Positions 9,113 through 17,971 are shown, numbered from the stretch's first letter. The stretch is 32,365 nucleotides of DNA from Lentibacillus juripiscarius JCM 12147 (GCA_001311805.1 BBCA01000034.1:1-32365); one strand, 5' to 3'. The notes: a model not told the origin generated them from the sequence alone. Program-made: numbers and translations.

Positions 9113-10565
9113 ATGAGTGAGAACGTAAAAAATTTCAAGCCCAACTTCTCGCAGGAAACCATACTAAATATGGATGCTATTTCTATTGCGAATGCTATTA
9201 AAAGTGAGAAAATCACTAGTTTTGAAGTGGTTAGCACCTTTATTGAACATGCCAAAAATAAATCCCCTCATTAATGCTATTGTTGAAGATCGATACGATG
9301 CAGCTATAAGCGAGGCCTTGGAAAAGGACAACCAAACGGAGAAGGCGGATAAAGGACCATTATTCGGTGTTCCAATTAGTGTGAAGGAAGCGTTCCAGGT
9401 TGCAAACATGAAAATGACTGGCGGATTAGTAAGCAGGAAGCATTTAATAGCTAGAGAAGACGCCAAGGTTATTAAGAAATTAAAAAGTGCTGGTGCTATT
9501 ATTTTAGGAAAAACAAACACACCAATGTTATGTTTTTGCCAGGAAACGGATAATAAATTATATGGCAGAACGAATAATCCGTGGGACGTGACAAGAACTC
9601 CGGGCGGTTCCAGCGGCGGAGAAGGTGCATTGCTCGGAGCGGGGGGAGCAGCCGCCGGAATTGGTTCCGATATTGGGGGCTCCATTCGTTTTCCAAGCCA
9701 TTTTAACGGTGTTGTTGGGTTTAAACCAGGCAAATTCCAAGTATCAGCTGACGGGCATTTTCCCTCAAATAGTCATGCGCTGCAAGAAAGAATGTCGGGA
9801 ATGGGACCGATGGGGAAATCAGTCCGTGATATGGAACTGTTGTATGGGATTATTGCTGATACACCTCCTGCTGAACAATCACTCGATGATGTCAACATTG
9901 AGATTTTATCTGAAGACACGAATGTTCCTTTATCCAAAAACAAAAGACATGCTTGATAGAATGGAACAATTTTTACGTACCTCTTTTTCAGTAAATCGCT
10001 CCATTCCACCATATTTTGGAAGTAGTGCGCGATTATGGCAGGAGATCATGTCGATGGATGGTGGAAGGGAAATGGAAAAGCTAGTATTTAATAATGATCG
10101 GCTAAACGTATTAGCTGCCTATGCTAAAGAAAAGCTGACCAAAAAACACAAATTCATCCGTTTCTGTCATGGGCACTTATCGGAGCGAAACTATTCAAAC
10201 CATCGGCAAGCAGAACAAGAGAAATAGAAAATATTGTGGAACAAGGTGATGATAGGCTGGCCGATTATCTTAAAAATCGTTTATTAATTTTTCCGGTTTA
10301 TCATACAGGAGCGCCAACACATGGAAAAGTATATCAGGAGATCTTTTCAATCCGTAAAACATTTCTGCAATACATGCCATATGTTGCGTATGCAAATGTC
10401 TGGGGACTTCCATCCTTAACCATTCCGGCTGGCACAGATGAAAATGAAATGCCAATCGGTGTTCAGATTATAAGTATGAATGGTAATGAAAGCGCAATTT
10501 TCCAATTGGGCAAAATAGTGGAGGATAATGTCAGAGGGTATGTTCGCAGTATGAAACTGGATTAG
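9113..10565 (+). CDS. Amidase of the amidase-signature family (three frameshifts)
   Basis: Ser-cisSer-Lys hydrolase that cleaves a carboxamide to acid and amine or ammonia. About 483 residues after repair. The catalytic lysine is in VPISVKEAF, the cis-serine in TPGGSSGGEGALLGAGG, and the nucleophile in GSDIGGSIRFPSHFNGVVG. Breaks: one extra A near 9252 (EHAK then INPLINAIVEDRY), one extra T near 9928 (NVP then YPKTKDML), and one missing A near 10138-10145 (LTKK then TQIHPFLSWALIGAK). ATG 9113 follows AAAGGTGG. The sequence looks closer to general and fatty-acid-amide-type amidases than to GatA, and no gatB or gatC adjoins. A role as indoleacetamide hydrolase is possible only by context. It has no clear link to panD downstream. 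Confidence 0.87.
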
Positions 10566-10720
10566 TTTTTGTATCAATGTTTCCTGGCAAGAAGAATTCT
10601 GGACGTAGAGCCTGTCCTAGTCACCCTTGATAAGAACTTTCATTTTCGACAACTGTATTATTCTCGGATCTACATCATACCATGGTAGATATCAATCAAA
10701 TTATAGAGGAGGAACCATGC

Positions 10721-11108
10721 ATGCAGCGCCTGATGTGCAAGGGGAAAATCCATAGAGCTACTGTCACAGAGGCTGATCTTGACTACGTTGGCAGTGTGAC
10801 AATTGATGCGAAATTAATGAAGGAGGCGGATATTAAGCCATACGAGATGGTGCAGATTACCAATCTAAAAAATGCGGCCAGGTGGAAAACATATGCCATT
10901 CCTGCGCCGGAGGGATCGAAGCAAATTTGTCTAAACGGCCCTCCAGCCAATCTATTTTCCCCGGGCGACCTGGTTATCATACTCAGCCAGGGTCTCATGA
11001 CCGAAGAGGAAATAGCCAATCTAAAGCCACGGGTCGTTTTTTGTCAATGAACAGAACGAGATTACGAGTGTAGAAGACCATCAGCTACACTGGCCGGAAG
11101 AAATCTAA
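10721..11108 (+). CDS. panD: Aspartate 1-decarboxylase proenzyme (one frameshift)
   Basis: Pyruvoyl enzyme making beta-alanine from aspartate for pantothenate and CoA. The start MQRLMCKGKIHRATVTEADL lines up with known PanD when ATG 10721 is used, with AGGAGG just upstream; the in-frame ATG 10682 would add an unlikely extension. The self-cleavage site is the Gly-Ser of YVGS near residues 24-25. KTYAIPAPEGSKQICLNGPP is the usual core. One extra T in the run 11037-11042 breaks the frame; with five Ts the protein continues VVFVNEQNEITSVEDHQLHW to a stop at 11106, giving 128 residues as expected. panB and panC are not adjacent, so this is a single-gene unit with its own terminator. Confidence 0.93.
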
Positions 11109-11119
11109 TCCTAAGGGTG

Positions 11120-11155
11120 AAAAATCCAGCTGACAGCAGATCGGCTGGATTTTTT
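11120..11155 (+). terminator. Intrinsic terminator after panD
   Basis: AAAAATCCAGC (11120-11130) pairs with GCTGGATTTTT (11144-11154) in an 11-bp stem that runs into the T-tract. It may also serve the minus-strand gene ending at 11179. Confidence 0.85.
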
Positions 11156-11178
11156 GCGTGGACCCCTGCATCGAAAAT

Positions 11179-11652
11179 TCACAAAATCAAATGAACTGCA
11201 ACCAAAAGAAACAATGAAATTCCGAGCCATATATGGGTCATCCTTTTTGACAGACGGCCAGAGCAGCCGCAGCCAGCCACTGGCAACCATCGCCGTCAGC
11301 ACAGTGCCGGCCAAGAGCCCGCTTGTCAGTTTCTCGTTTGTCAGGTCCAGTCCGAACAGACGGATGACGAGCGATGCGTGGATGCTGATTAAAATAAGCG
11401 CCGTCGTTCCAATCCAACGATGATATGGGACAATTTTTTGGAGATATTGGCCAATCTTATTTTCGTCTGTTTATTCGATGTGTTGCGCATAGTGGAGAAC
11501 ACCGCATGCCGTGTCCAGTTAAACAGGAAAAAGAACAGCCCAAGCGCCCCGAATGCAATATGCACAGGGAAAAACGGGAGCTGAACGCGTTCGATAATAT
11601 TCCAAACGCCAAGTACAAGCAACAGAAAATTAAAATAAAACCATTTATTCAT
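11179..11652 (-). CDS. Small four-helix membrane protein, cytochrome b561-like (two frameshifts)
   Basis: About 157 residues after repair, with four hydrophobic helices: an N-terminal one (FYFNFLLLVLGVW), HIAFGALGLFFFLFNW, TTALILISIHASLVI with GLLAGTVLTAMVASGW, and a last one WLGISLFLLVAVHLIL. Histidines near helix ends (HIAFG, TRH, YHRW, IHAS, VHLIL) suggest haem b binding as in b561 or ferric-reductase-like membrane domains, but this is inference. One A is missing in the run near 11430-11435 (ISKK then IVPYHRWIG). A second break near 11244 (SVK then RMTHIWLG) is best explained by one extra A. ATG 11652 follows GGAGGATCTT. No redox partner gene is adjacent. The exact family is not recognised. 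Confidence 0.65.
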
Positions 11653-11802
11653 AAGATCCTCCGGGCCATGATTGCAAAACTTTGGTGAAACGATTATAGC
11701 ACAACTACACTGAATAGATTTGTGCTGGAAATCACACAAATTTAAAGGGGAAATTCGATTGTAGGGGTGGGCGTATATTGTATCGGAATACCCGCGAAAA
11801 CA

Positions 11803-11832
11803 AAACAGACCGGCAACGATACCGGTCTGTTT
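11803..11832. terminator. Terminator downstream of the nitroreductase
   Basis: AAACAGACCGG (11803-11813) and CCGGTCTGTTT (11822-11832) form a perfect 11-bp stem with A and T flanks. It terminates the minus-strand gene ending at 11887. Confidence 0.8.
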
Positions 11833-11886
11833 AGGGCTGAAGTGCGGAGTCCGTATCACAAGTGTGTGATGCGAAAGACACCTTTA

Positions 11887-12454
11887 TTAAACAAATGTTC
11901 CTTCCATCACCGATTCCTGCACTGGTCGGCGGTCGGATGGCTTTTCGCGTGCCTGCAGTTGTTCGTCTAGGGCTTCTTTCTCCCCTTGGTAACCAATTGC
12001 CACAAGTGCCTGGATATCAAATTCATCCGGGATGTTTAACAGTTCGCGCGCTTTGTCTTTATAAAATCCACCCATGCCATGAGTGATTAAGCCTTCTTTT
12101 GCCGCCTGCAGGGACAAATAGCCCCAGGCTGCACCGGTGTCAAAAGCGTGCGTATTACTTTGCTTATCGGAAATAAGCAGTGCTAGCACGGGTGCTTTTT
12201 CACACCATTTCCGATTTCCATCCATTATAAAAGAATGAAATTTTTTCCTTATCTTCTTGCGTGCGTGCAATAATGAACCGCCACGGCTGGATATTCATAG
12301 CAGACGGTGCCCACCGAGCCGCTTCAAATACTCTTAAAAGCACGTCCTCAGGTACTTCTTTTTCTAAGAATGACCGAGGCGACCAGCGCTTTACGTAAAT
12401 CGAGTCAATATCGTGATCCGCCTGGCGGAATTGTTGTATGTCTGTAGTCATCAT
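11887..12454 (-). CDS. Nitroreductase family protein (one frameshift)
   Basis: FMN-dependent NAD(P)H oxidoreductase of the nitroreductase fold, about 188 residues. KRWSPRSFLEKEVPEDVLLRVFEAARWAPSAMNIQPWRF is seen in pieces: the SPRSF start and the SAMNIQPWRF FMN-binding segment are typical, as is the later FDTGAAWGYLSLQAAKEGL helix. LNIPDEFDIQALVAIGYQG is the usual C-terminal strand. One extra A near 12236-12241 breaks the frame between EDKEK and FHSFIMDGNRKW. ATG 12454 follows AGGAGG with 8-base spacing. The natural substrate cannot be told from sequence; these enzymes reduce quinones, nitro compounds or flavins. It is monocistronic, with a terminator at 11803-11832. Confidence 0.9.
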
Positions 12455-12500
12455 ATGTACATCCTCCTGTTGAAAATCCTGGCTTTCCCTAAGTCTTCTT

Positions 12501-12731
12501 TTATAAATCGACCAACGTTTTCTTATATTGCAATAAAATATTCAACTGACCGTCATTATAATGAAATTGTATTTTGAAATCAAAATATCCGTTTGAGCCA
12601 AACATGAACGGTAACATTAGACACGAAATTAGGAACAAGTAAAAATACGTCGACCGCCTATCCTTTTGCAGCATGTATGGATCCACAAAGAAAAAGGCGT
12701 TATACCCTTCTCCTCGCCACGTAACTGTCAC
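12501..12731 (-). CDS. Possible small membrane ORF, unrecognised
   Basis: A 76-residue reading frame that begins with GTG directly after the TAA of the upstream small gene, so it could only be started by coupling. It has one hydrophobic stretch (STYFYLFLISCLMLPFMF) and then a polar tail (FDFKIQFHYNDGQLNILLQ). There is no ribosome binding site for GTG or for the internal ATG. Given the many indels in this window it may be a fragment of something longer. I do not recognise it. Confidence 0.35.
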   Translation of the reverse strand: MTVTWRGEGYNAFFFVDPYMLQKDRRSTYFYLFLISCLMLPFMFGSNGYFDFKIQFHYNDGQLNILLQYKKTLVDL

Positions 12732-12977
12732 TTAGAAAAAACGCTTGAACGCCCTGGGAATGAAATAAGCTGCTGTTGCCGCTACACCAGCAGTTAAAAG
12801 TGTAATGAGATTAGAAGAACCTTTAGCTATAACAATTCCTTGCGATAGGTCACCGCTCCTATTCCAAGCTTCTGATATATTTGGGGTATATACCATAGTA
12901 TACAAGACACCGAGTGCCCATTGGGTAATGAAGAAAAAGAGTAGAAAGCTTGCTATGAAAATAATATAGTTTTTCAT
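12732..12977 (-). CDS. Small two-helix membrane protein, unrecognised
   Basis: An 81-residue protein starting at ATG 12977 behind GGAGG with 7-base spacing. It has an N-terminal hydrophobic helix (IIFIASFLLFFFITQWALG), a short outside loop with YTPNISEAWNR, and a second helix (NLITLLTAGVAATAAYFIP) ending in basic residues RAFKRFF. The basic end suggests the C-terminus is inside. The length and layout are like small membrane proteins common in Bacillaceae, but I cannot name a family. The frame could run on for about ten residues if a T is missing in the run before the stop. Confidence 0.6.
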   Translation of the reverse strand: MKNYIIFIASFLLFFFITQWALGVLYTMVYTPNISEAWNRSGDLSQGIVIAKGSSNLITLLTAGVAATAAYFIPRAFKRFF

Positions 12978-13145
12978 TTTATCGCCTCCTATGCTTATTA
13001 CGATAACATGGCAAAAAGTTTCTTGTTATAAAAAGGCTGTTTACTCGTTTATCCAGACCTGTTAGAAAAACTATAGGCCCACCCTCGTCCTAGTAAGTGC
13101 CAAGTAAGGTCATCGATAATCTATACTTTCTGACGTCACAAATAA

Positions 13146-13172
13146 AACGCCTCTTATGAAAAGAGACGTTAG
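13146..13172 (-). terminator. Terminator after tRNA-Ala
   Basis: On the minus strand AACGTCTCTT (13170-13161) pairs with AAGAGGCGTT (13155-13146) in a 10-bp stem with one G-T pair, followed by TTATT. It lies about 50 bases after the tRNA 3' end. Confidence 0.75.
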
Positions 13173-13221
13173 CGTACTGTACAACATTTCATTAATGCGT
13201 ACAGGAGTTAAATTTTTGGTA

Positions 13222-13294
13222 TGGAGCATATCGGGCTCGAACCGATGACCTCTTCGCTGCCAGCGAAGCGCTCTCCCAACTGAGCTAATGCCCC
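13222..13294 (-). tRNA. tRNA-Ala (anticodon GGC)
   Basis: A 73-base cloverleaf on the minus strand. The acceptor arms GGGGCAT and ATGCTCC pair fully with one G-T. The D arm is GCTCAGTTGGGAGAGC. The anticodon stem CTTCG/CGAAG holds the loop CTGGCAG with GGC at the anticodon, which reads GCC and GCU. The T arm is ATCGGTTCGAGCCCGAT. CCA is not encoded. It stands alone, not in a tRNA cluster or beside rRNA. The reading frames that overlap it are shadows. Confidence 0.97.
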
Positions 13295-13310
13295 GTCGAT
13301 TCCGATATTT

Positions 13311-13339
13311 ATTATAGCCACTTGTCCGCATAATTTCAA
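13311..13339 (-). promoter_or_regulatory. Promoter of tRNA-Ala
   Basis: On the minus strand TTGAAA (13339-13334), a 17-base spacer and a perfect TATAAT (13316-13311), 17 bases before the tRNA. Confidence 0.85.
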
Positions 13340-13538
13340 GGGGGATATATAAATTTTAAATTTTCTGTTTCTGAGCCAATGATTTAACAACAATTATTTC
13401 CCGGGCAATCTATGTCAAATAAAGTCGGAATTTGTCGGGGTGCGAGTTTTCAGTATTTCGGATTACTGGAATCTTATCAACTGCCAATTTATGCTAGAGT
13501 AAAAACAACTTAAAGGAAATCAATAAGGAGATGATTTA

Positions 13539-14330
13539 ATGGATCTCGGACTCAATAACAAATCGGTGTTGGTATTAGCTTCCAGTAAAGGACTGGGGGA
13601 AAGCAACTGCGGCCCAGTTTGCAAGAGAAGGTGCGCGGGTGTATTTGGCAAGCCGGGACGAAAAGGCGTTGGAACAGACGGCGGAAGCGATTATAGCAGA
13701 AACCGGAAACAAGCAAGTATCGTATGGGCGTTGTGATATGACGAACTATGATTCGATCAAACAGCTTGTTGCGGATGCTGCCTGGACGAACGATGGGATT
13801 GATGTTTTAGTGAATAATACGGGTGGTCCACCGGCAGGGGCGTTTGATGACGTTGACGATCAGGCTTGGCAGCATGCCTTTGAACTTAACTTGCTTAGTT
13901 TTATCCGGGCTATCCGAGAGGTTTTGCCGCATATGCGAAAGGGAGGAGGCGGCCATATAATCAATTTGCCTCGTCTTCCATTAAACAGCCGATTGATAAT
14001 TTGATCCTGTCCAATACATTCAGGGCAGGGATAACCGGATTGTCGAAAAGCCTGTCGCAGGAACTGGCCGGTGACAACATTTTAATCAACACGATAGGAC
14101 CGGGAAGGATTTCGACGGACCGAGTGCAATCACTTGATAATATGAAGGCGGATGCACTTAACATGGAGGTAAAGGACTTGAAGGCCTCCATCGAAGAGCA
14201 AATCCCAATTGGGCGGTATGGGGAGCCTGAGGAATTTGCAAAACTGGCTGTGTTCCTTTGCTCAGCAGCGAACACCTATATGACAGGGCAGTCGCTGCTT
14301 GTGGATGGAGGCATGGTCAAGGCGTTATAA
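13539..14330 (+). CDS. Short-chain dehydrogenase/reductase lacking the usual YxxxK motif (two frameshifts)
   Basis: Rossmann-fold oxidoreductase of 263 residues after repair. The cofactor loop is ASSKGLGKATAAQFAREGA, and ASRDE after the second strand suggests NADP use. VNNTGGPPAGAF replaces the standard NNAG region. The catalytic region reads HIINIASSSIKQPIDNLIL followed by SNTFRAGITGLSKSL, so the normal Tyr-x-x-x-Lys is replaced by a Ser-Asn...Arg pattern. One extra G near 13595-13599 and one missing base near 13965-13970 break the frame. ATG 13539 follows AAGGAGATG. The end (YMTGQSLLVDGGMVKAL) is typical. Databases often call such proteins 3-oxoacyl-ACP reductase, but its substrate is unknown and the missing dyad argues against simple FabG activity. 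Confidence 0.85.
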
Positions 14331-14402
14331 GTGTGTTGAAGTGCTATTTTATTGGTGCAGAGCCGGGGAACTCTCTTTTGGTGCATGTTAGGCAGAAGGG
14401 AG

Positions 14403-14427
14403 GAACCGGCTTTTTGTCTCCCGGTTC
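14403..14427. other. Hairpin GAACCGG/CCGGTTC beside the 21-nt array
   Basis: GAACCGG (14403-14409) and CCGGTTC (14421-14427) form a 7-bp stem with an 11-base loop between the SDR gene and the repeat array. No T-run follows, so a terminator role is doubtful. Confidence 0.4.
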
Positions 14428-14429
14428 GG

Positions 14430-14534
14430 ATTGATATCTTTAATTTTCGAGTTGATACCTCTGCCGAACCGGTTGATACTTCGGCTAAACAGGTCGATAT
14501 CCACCACAAACGGGTGGATAGACCCCGAGCATGT
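14430..14534. repeat. Degenerate 21-nt tandem repeat array A
   Basis: Five units begin at 14430, 14451, 14472, 14493 and 14514, all exactly 21 bases apart. The conserved head is G-T/C/G-T-GATAYCTC-like (ATTGATATC, GTTGATACC, GTTGATACT, GTCGATATC, GTGGATAGA). The rest of each unit varies, with GCCGAAC and GGCTAAAC partly shared. The array fills the gap between two convergent genes. It is not coding, although any frame would give seven-residue repeats. Confidence 0.7.
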
Positions 14535-14558
14535 CCCCGCCCGAGCAAAGCACAGCCC

Positions 14559-15843
14559 TTATATGGTGGGGAAATACCGCCCGCATCCCCGCTCAATCAG
14601 CCCATCATTCATAAGCGTTTTTTTCGTATACTTGCTTCTTGCATTCCAGACGAGGTACTGCCGTATCCCGAGTTCTTCCAGTGCTTTAATCTGGTTTTGG
14701 ATATCTCGTTTTTCGTATTTGCGTCCAAAGTCGAAATCTTGTATCCACGGGCGGATGAATGCTGTATTAATGCCTTTTTCCTCAAGTTTTTCATTTCGTC
14801 TTTTTGCATCCTGGATGGCTTGTTTCATGATGTCGTACGGATGATCATCTGGATTTTCGATACCGTACGAGCCGGGTCCATAGTGTGACGGGTAAGTCAT
14901 TGGGGAGATAAAGTCGACATTTGGTGCGATCCGCTCCCACAATTGTCCTATTCCCATGTCATCTTTGGCTGTTGTTACCAATCCGAACACATCAGCGGAA
15001 ACTTGGACGGAATAATCCTCAAGGCGTTTATTCGCATACTGCAGAAAAGACAACACGTTTTCATCTTTGGCCATGTTTTCTTGATTATCAAAGGTTATGT
15101 TCTGGTCTGCCGTTTTTGCATTGGCTGGAAAGCGGATATAGTCGTATTGAATTTCGTCAAATCCGTATGATGCCACTTCCTCGGAAATGGAAACCATGTA
15201 ATCCCAGACATCTTTTTGTACGGGTCAATCCACTTGATTCCCTGCTCATCCTGCCAGACACCACCATTTTTACGCTTGATCGCAAATTCTTCTTTTGTTC
15301 AGCCAGAAATGGATCTTTGAAAACGACAATTCGTGCGATGGTGTAAATCCCTTCCTTTTCCAGACGGTCGAGCAGTGCTTTCATATCATCGACTGACGGA
15401 TTGCCGTCTGCCTTGATTTCCTCGGCAATCGGCACGTTTGAATCATAGGTCAGTTTACCGTTGTCATCTTTTACATCCATAACAAAGGCATTTAGATCAG
15501 TCGATTGAACAAGATCAATATAATCGTCAATGGCATCACTTTTAATAGCATTGCGGTTCAGGTAAATTCCCCTGATGTCCGTACGTTTGATATTTTCCTT
15601 GGGCGTTTGCCGTCTGATGTTGTTCGTGCTGCTCGAATTTGTCTGACCTTTATCTTCTTTGTCCGCAGCCAAAAATTCCGGACGCTTTTTGGATTGGTTC
15701 TCGGAAGTATTTTCGCTGTGGTAATCGGTGTGCTGGATGTTCAGCTGTTTAGTCATTTGCGTTTCAATGCCTGCACAACCTGCCAAAAATCCCGGCAGAA
15801 AGAGGGCGAGGCAAAGGACGGTTAACTTCATTCGCATATTCAT
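14559..15843 (-). CDS. Lipoprotein with putative glycoside hydrolase domain (DUF4015-like; two frameshifts)
   Basis: About 428 residues after repair. An N-terminal lipoprotein signal (MRMKLTVLCLALFLPGFLAG followed by the lipobox cysteine, LAGC) is followed by a polar linker rich in Ser, Asn and Lys. From about residue 90 comes a TIM-barrel-like domain starting RGIYLNRNAIKSDAIDDYI, with DLNAFVMDVKDDNGKLTYD, GFDEIQYDYIRFP, VSADVFGLV, DFISPMTYPSHYGPGSYG and a WIQDFDFG end. This pattern is the putative glycosyl hydrolase domain DUF4015. Acidic residues in DVKDD and EIQYDYIRFP are likely active-site ones. Bases are missing near 15295 (EQKK then EFAIKRKNGG) and near 15218 (DPYKK then DVWDYMVS). It would be anchored outside the membrane. 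The substrate is unknown; polysaccharide or cell wall is a guess. Confidence 0.8.
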
Positions 15844-15894
15844 TCACCCAGTTGTAGCGTGGACATCAGCCGCCGTTCTTATGTAGTAGCATTG

Positions 15895-15926
15895 GCTGCA
15901 GATTGTCCAGTGGAAAAATCTGCAGC
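15895..15926. other. Perfect 10-bp hairpin between divergent lipoprotein and rbsR genes
   Basis: GCTGCAGATT (15895-15904) and AATCTGCAGC (15917-15926) are perfect inverted arms with a 12-base loop. It lies in the 5' leader of the minus-strand lipoprotein gene and upstream of the rbs promoter. It may be a regulator site or leader hairpin. Confidence 0.45.
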
Positions 15927-15968
15927 AATTTCATAATTGACAGGTGGGTGGAACCGTTTTACTATATA

Positions 15969-15982
15969 TGTAACGGGTTACA
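15969..15982. promoter_or_regulatory. LacI-family operator 1 of the ribose operon
   Basis: TGTAACGGGTTACA is an imperfect palindrome of LacI-family type, repeated in the opposite sense at 16014-16027. The two centres are 45 bp apart and flank the TATAAT at 15993-15998, as expected for RbsR autoregulation. Each copy differs from the CcpA cre consensus at one central base. Confidence 0.75.
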
Positions 15983-15992
15983 GGCATCCCCC

Positions 15993-15998
15993 TATAAT
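15993..15998 (+). promoter_or_regulatory. Candidate -10 box of the rbs operon
   Basis: A perfect TATAAT lies between the two operators. The -35 region would overlap operator 1 and has a poor match, so this promoter may be tightly repressed or need activation. Confidence 0.5.
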
Positions 15999-16013
15999 AT
16001 TTTTACCTTGCTG

Positions 16014-16027
16014 TGTAACCCGTTACA
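16014..16027. promoter_or_regulatory. LacI-family operator 2 of the ribose operon
   Basis: TGTAACCCGTTACA, the reverse complement of operator 1; with flanks it extends to an 18-bp palindrome TGTGTAACCCGTTACACA at 16012-16029. It lies just downstream of the -10 box, where a bound repressor would block RNA polymerase. Confidence 0.75.
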
Positions 16028-16084
16028 CAAGAAGATATATTTCATTACAATAAACATAAAAAACAAGACGAAGAGGGCTATACG

Positions 16085-17071
16085 ATGGCGACAATCCGTG
16101 ATGTGGCAAAGCTTGCTAGTGTTTCGACTGCAACGGTCTCCAGGGTTATTAATGGAAATGGTTATGTGAATGCGGAGACAAAACAACGGGTAACAGAAGC
16201 GATTGAACAATTGGATTATGTACCGAACGATGTGGCCCGGAGCCTTTTTTAAAGGGCGTTCCAAAATGATCGCGCTGTTTGTTCCGGATATTACGAACCC
16301 GTTTTTTCCGGAGCTGGCCCGGGCGGTGGAAGATGTTGCAAACCAGCGTGATTACTCGTTTGTCCTCTGCAATACGGACAATGACCCCAATAAAGAAAGT
16401 GCTTATTTGAACGCATTGCAGCAAAAGTCGGCTGATGGGTTTGTCATTGTCTCAAGCTCGATTTCCGAAGAGCAATTGAAGAAAATTACAGTGCCGATGA
16501 TTGCTTTGGACCGTATCACTGGCCGTTCCATATCCTCTGTCACGGTAAATAACCGCAGTGGAAGCAGGCAGGCGGTGCAGCACTTGAAATCGGTCGGCTG
16601 CACACGGATTGCCCATATTTGCGGACCAGAACACGCGGATAATGCGGTTTTCCGATTGCGCGGCTACCTTGATGAGGTTATGCACGAGGACTGGTTTAAC
16701 AGCAGTTATGTGGCTTCGGGTGCGTACAATTTTGACACGGCACGGGAAGCGGCTATGAATCTATTGCGCGATTGTCCTGAGGTGGATGGTATTTTTGCCG
16801 GCATGATCTGATGGGTGTAGGTGTACTGCATGCCGCGGCTGCACTAGGCAGGAAGGTGCCGGATGATTTGTCGGTGATTGGTTTTGACGGCATTTCTATT
16901 GGTAAAAAGGTTACACCAGCACTGACGACGATGGCACAGCCGATTTATGATATTGGGGCAAGGGCTGCCGATATGGTCATCACCCAAATCGAAAATGAGG
17001 CACCGGCAATGATAACCGAGGAATGTCCGGTTCAACTGGTGGAACGGCAATCGACAAGGCGAAAGGACTGA
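16085..17071 (+). CDS. rbsR: LacI-family ribose operon repressor (two frameshifts)
   Basis: Transcription repressor of 328 residues after repair. The N-terminal helix-turn-helix reads [20 protein letters not shown] and the hinge helix follows in [14 protein letters not shown] periplasmic-binding-like sensor domain follows ([54 protein letters not shown]). One extra T in the run near 16248-16253 creates a false stop after ARSLF, and one missing A near 16803 breaks GIFAGNDLMG. ATG 16085 follows AAGAGGG. As first gene of rbsRKDACB it should bind the two operators upstream and be released by ribose or a phosphorylated derivative. Identity as RbsR rests mainly on the operon. Confidence 0.92.
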
Positions 17072-17075
17072 TTGG

Positions 17076-17971
17076 ATGAATGCTGAGCCGAGTGTGTGCA
17101 TTGTTGGCAGCATGAATATGGATTTAACCGTTACAACAGACAAAGTCCCACAGCAGGGCGAAACCGTTATGGGGAATGAATTTTTGCAAACCCTGGTGGA
17201 AAAGGGGCTAACCAGGCGACTGCCGCAGCCCGAATGGGTGCCAATGTCCATTTTATCGGGGCGGTTGGGGATGATGTGTTTGGTCAAACACTTCTTGCTA
17301 ATATGAAAAACGAGCAGATTCGAACGGAAGGAATCGATACGATAGCAGAGACGTCTACAGGAACGGCAACGATCATCCTGTCTGACCAGGATAATCGAAT
17401 CATTGTTGCACCAGGGGCTAATAACCTTGTAACGCCAGAGCTGGTGAAGCGTCACCGTGACTTGATTGCTGGCAGTGACATTGTGCTCCTGCAGCTGGAA
17501 GTGCCGATGGAAACGATTGTGGCTGTGGTAGAAGCCGCTGCGGAAATCGGTGTTCCGGTCATCCTCAATCCGGCGCCATACCAAAAGCTGCCGGAGAGTG
17601 TGCTAAAAGGCTGTGCATGGCTGACACCGAATGAACTGGAGGCCGCCGCATTTGCAGAAGATCCGCTCTATGAAACAATCCGGGAAAAATTGATTATTAC
17701 CCGAGGTGCCAGTGGTGCCAGTTTTACTGAAAACGGCCGGGAGCGGCATGTGGCTGGCTATGATATGTCTGTAATGGATACAACAGGTGCCGGCGATACA
17801 TTTAACGGCGCGCTGGCAGCAGAACTTGCCCGGGGAACGGCACCGGATGAAGCGATTCGGACGGCCAACGCGGCAGCGGCTCTGTCAGTAACAAAAGTTG
17901 GTGCACAAGGCGGCATGCCGGAAAAACAAGCAGTCGAAGCATTTTTACAGGAAAGGAAGACATCAGAATGA
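17076..17971 (+). CDS. rbsK: Ribokinase (one frameshift)
   Basis: PfkB-family sugar kinase making ribose 5-phosphate from ribose and ATP. About 298 residues. [12 protein letters not shown] opens the fold. One C is missing near 17191-17193 (FLQT then [17 protein letters not shown], the substrate-binding glycine motif). VGDDVFGQ follows. The C-terminal signature [14 protein letters not shown] carries the catalytic aspartate. ATG 17076 stands 4 bases after the rbsR stop, with AAAGGA inside the end of rbsR as ribosome site. The stop overlaps the rbsD start (ATGA), so the two are coupled. Confidence 0.95.

Noticed and set aside
10566..10720. A further GGGACA-type repeat (GAGCCTGTCCTAGTCACC near 10607)
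   Set aside because: Resemblance covers one arm only and no hairpin forms; too weak to list.
13110..13393. Two short minus-strand reading frames over the tRNA
   Set aside because: Both read through tRNA-Ala and its promoter; they have no ribosome sites.
14276..14596. Minus-strand reading frame with seven-residue repeats
   Set aside because: The repeats are just the 21-nt array read in frame. It overlaps the real ends of both neighbouring genes and has no ribosome site.
15969..16027. CcpA catabolite (cre) sites
   Set aside because: Each palindrome misses a central consensus base, and they fit an RbsR-type LacI operator better. Kept only as a possible dual role.
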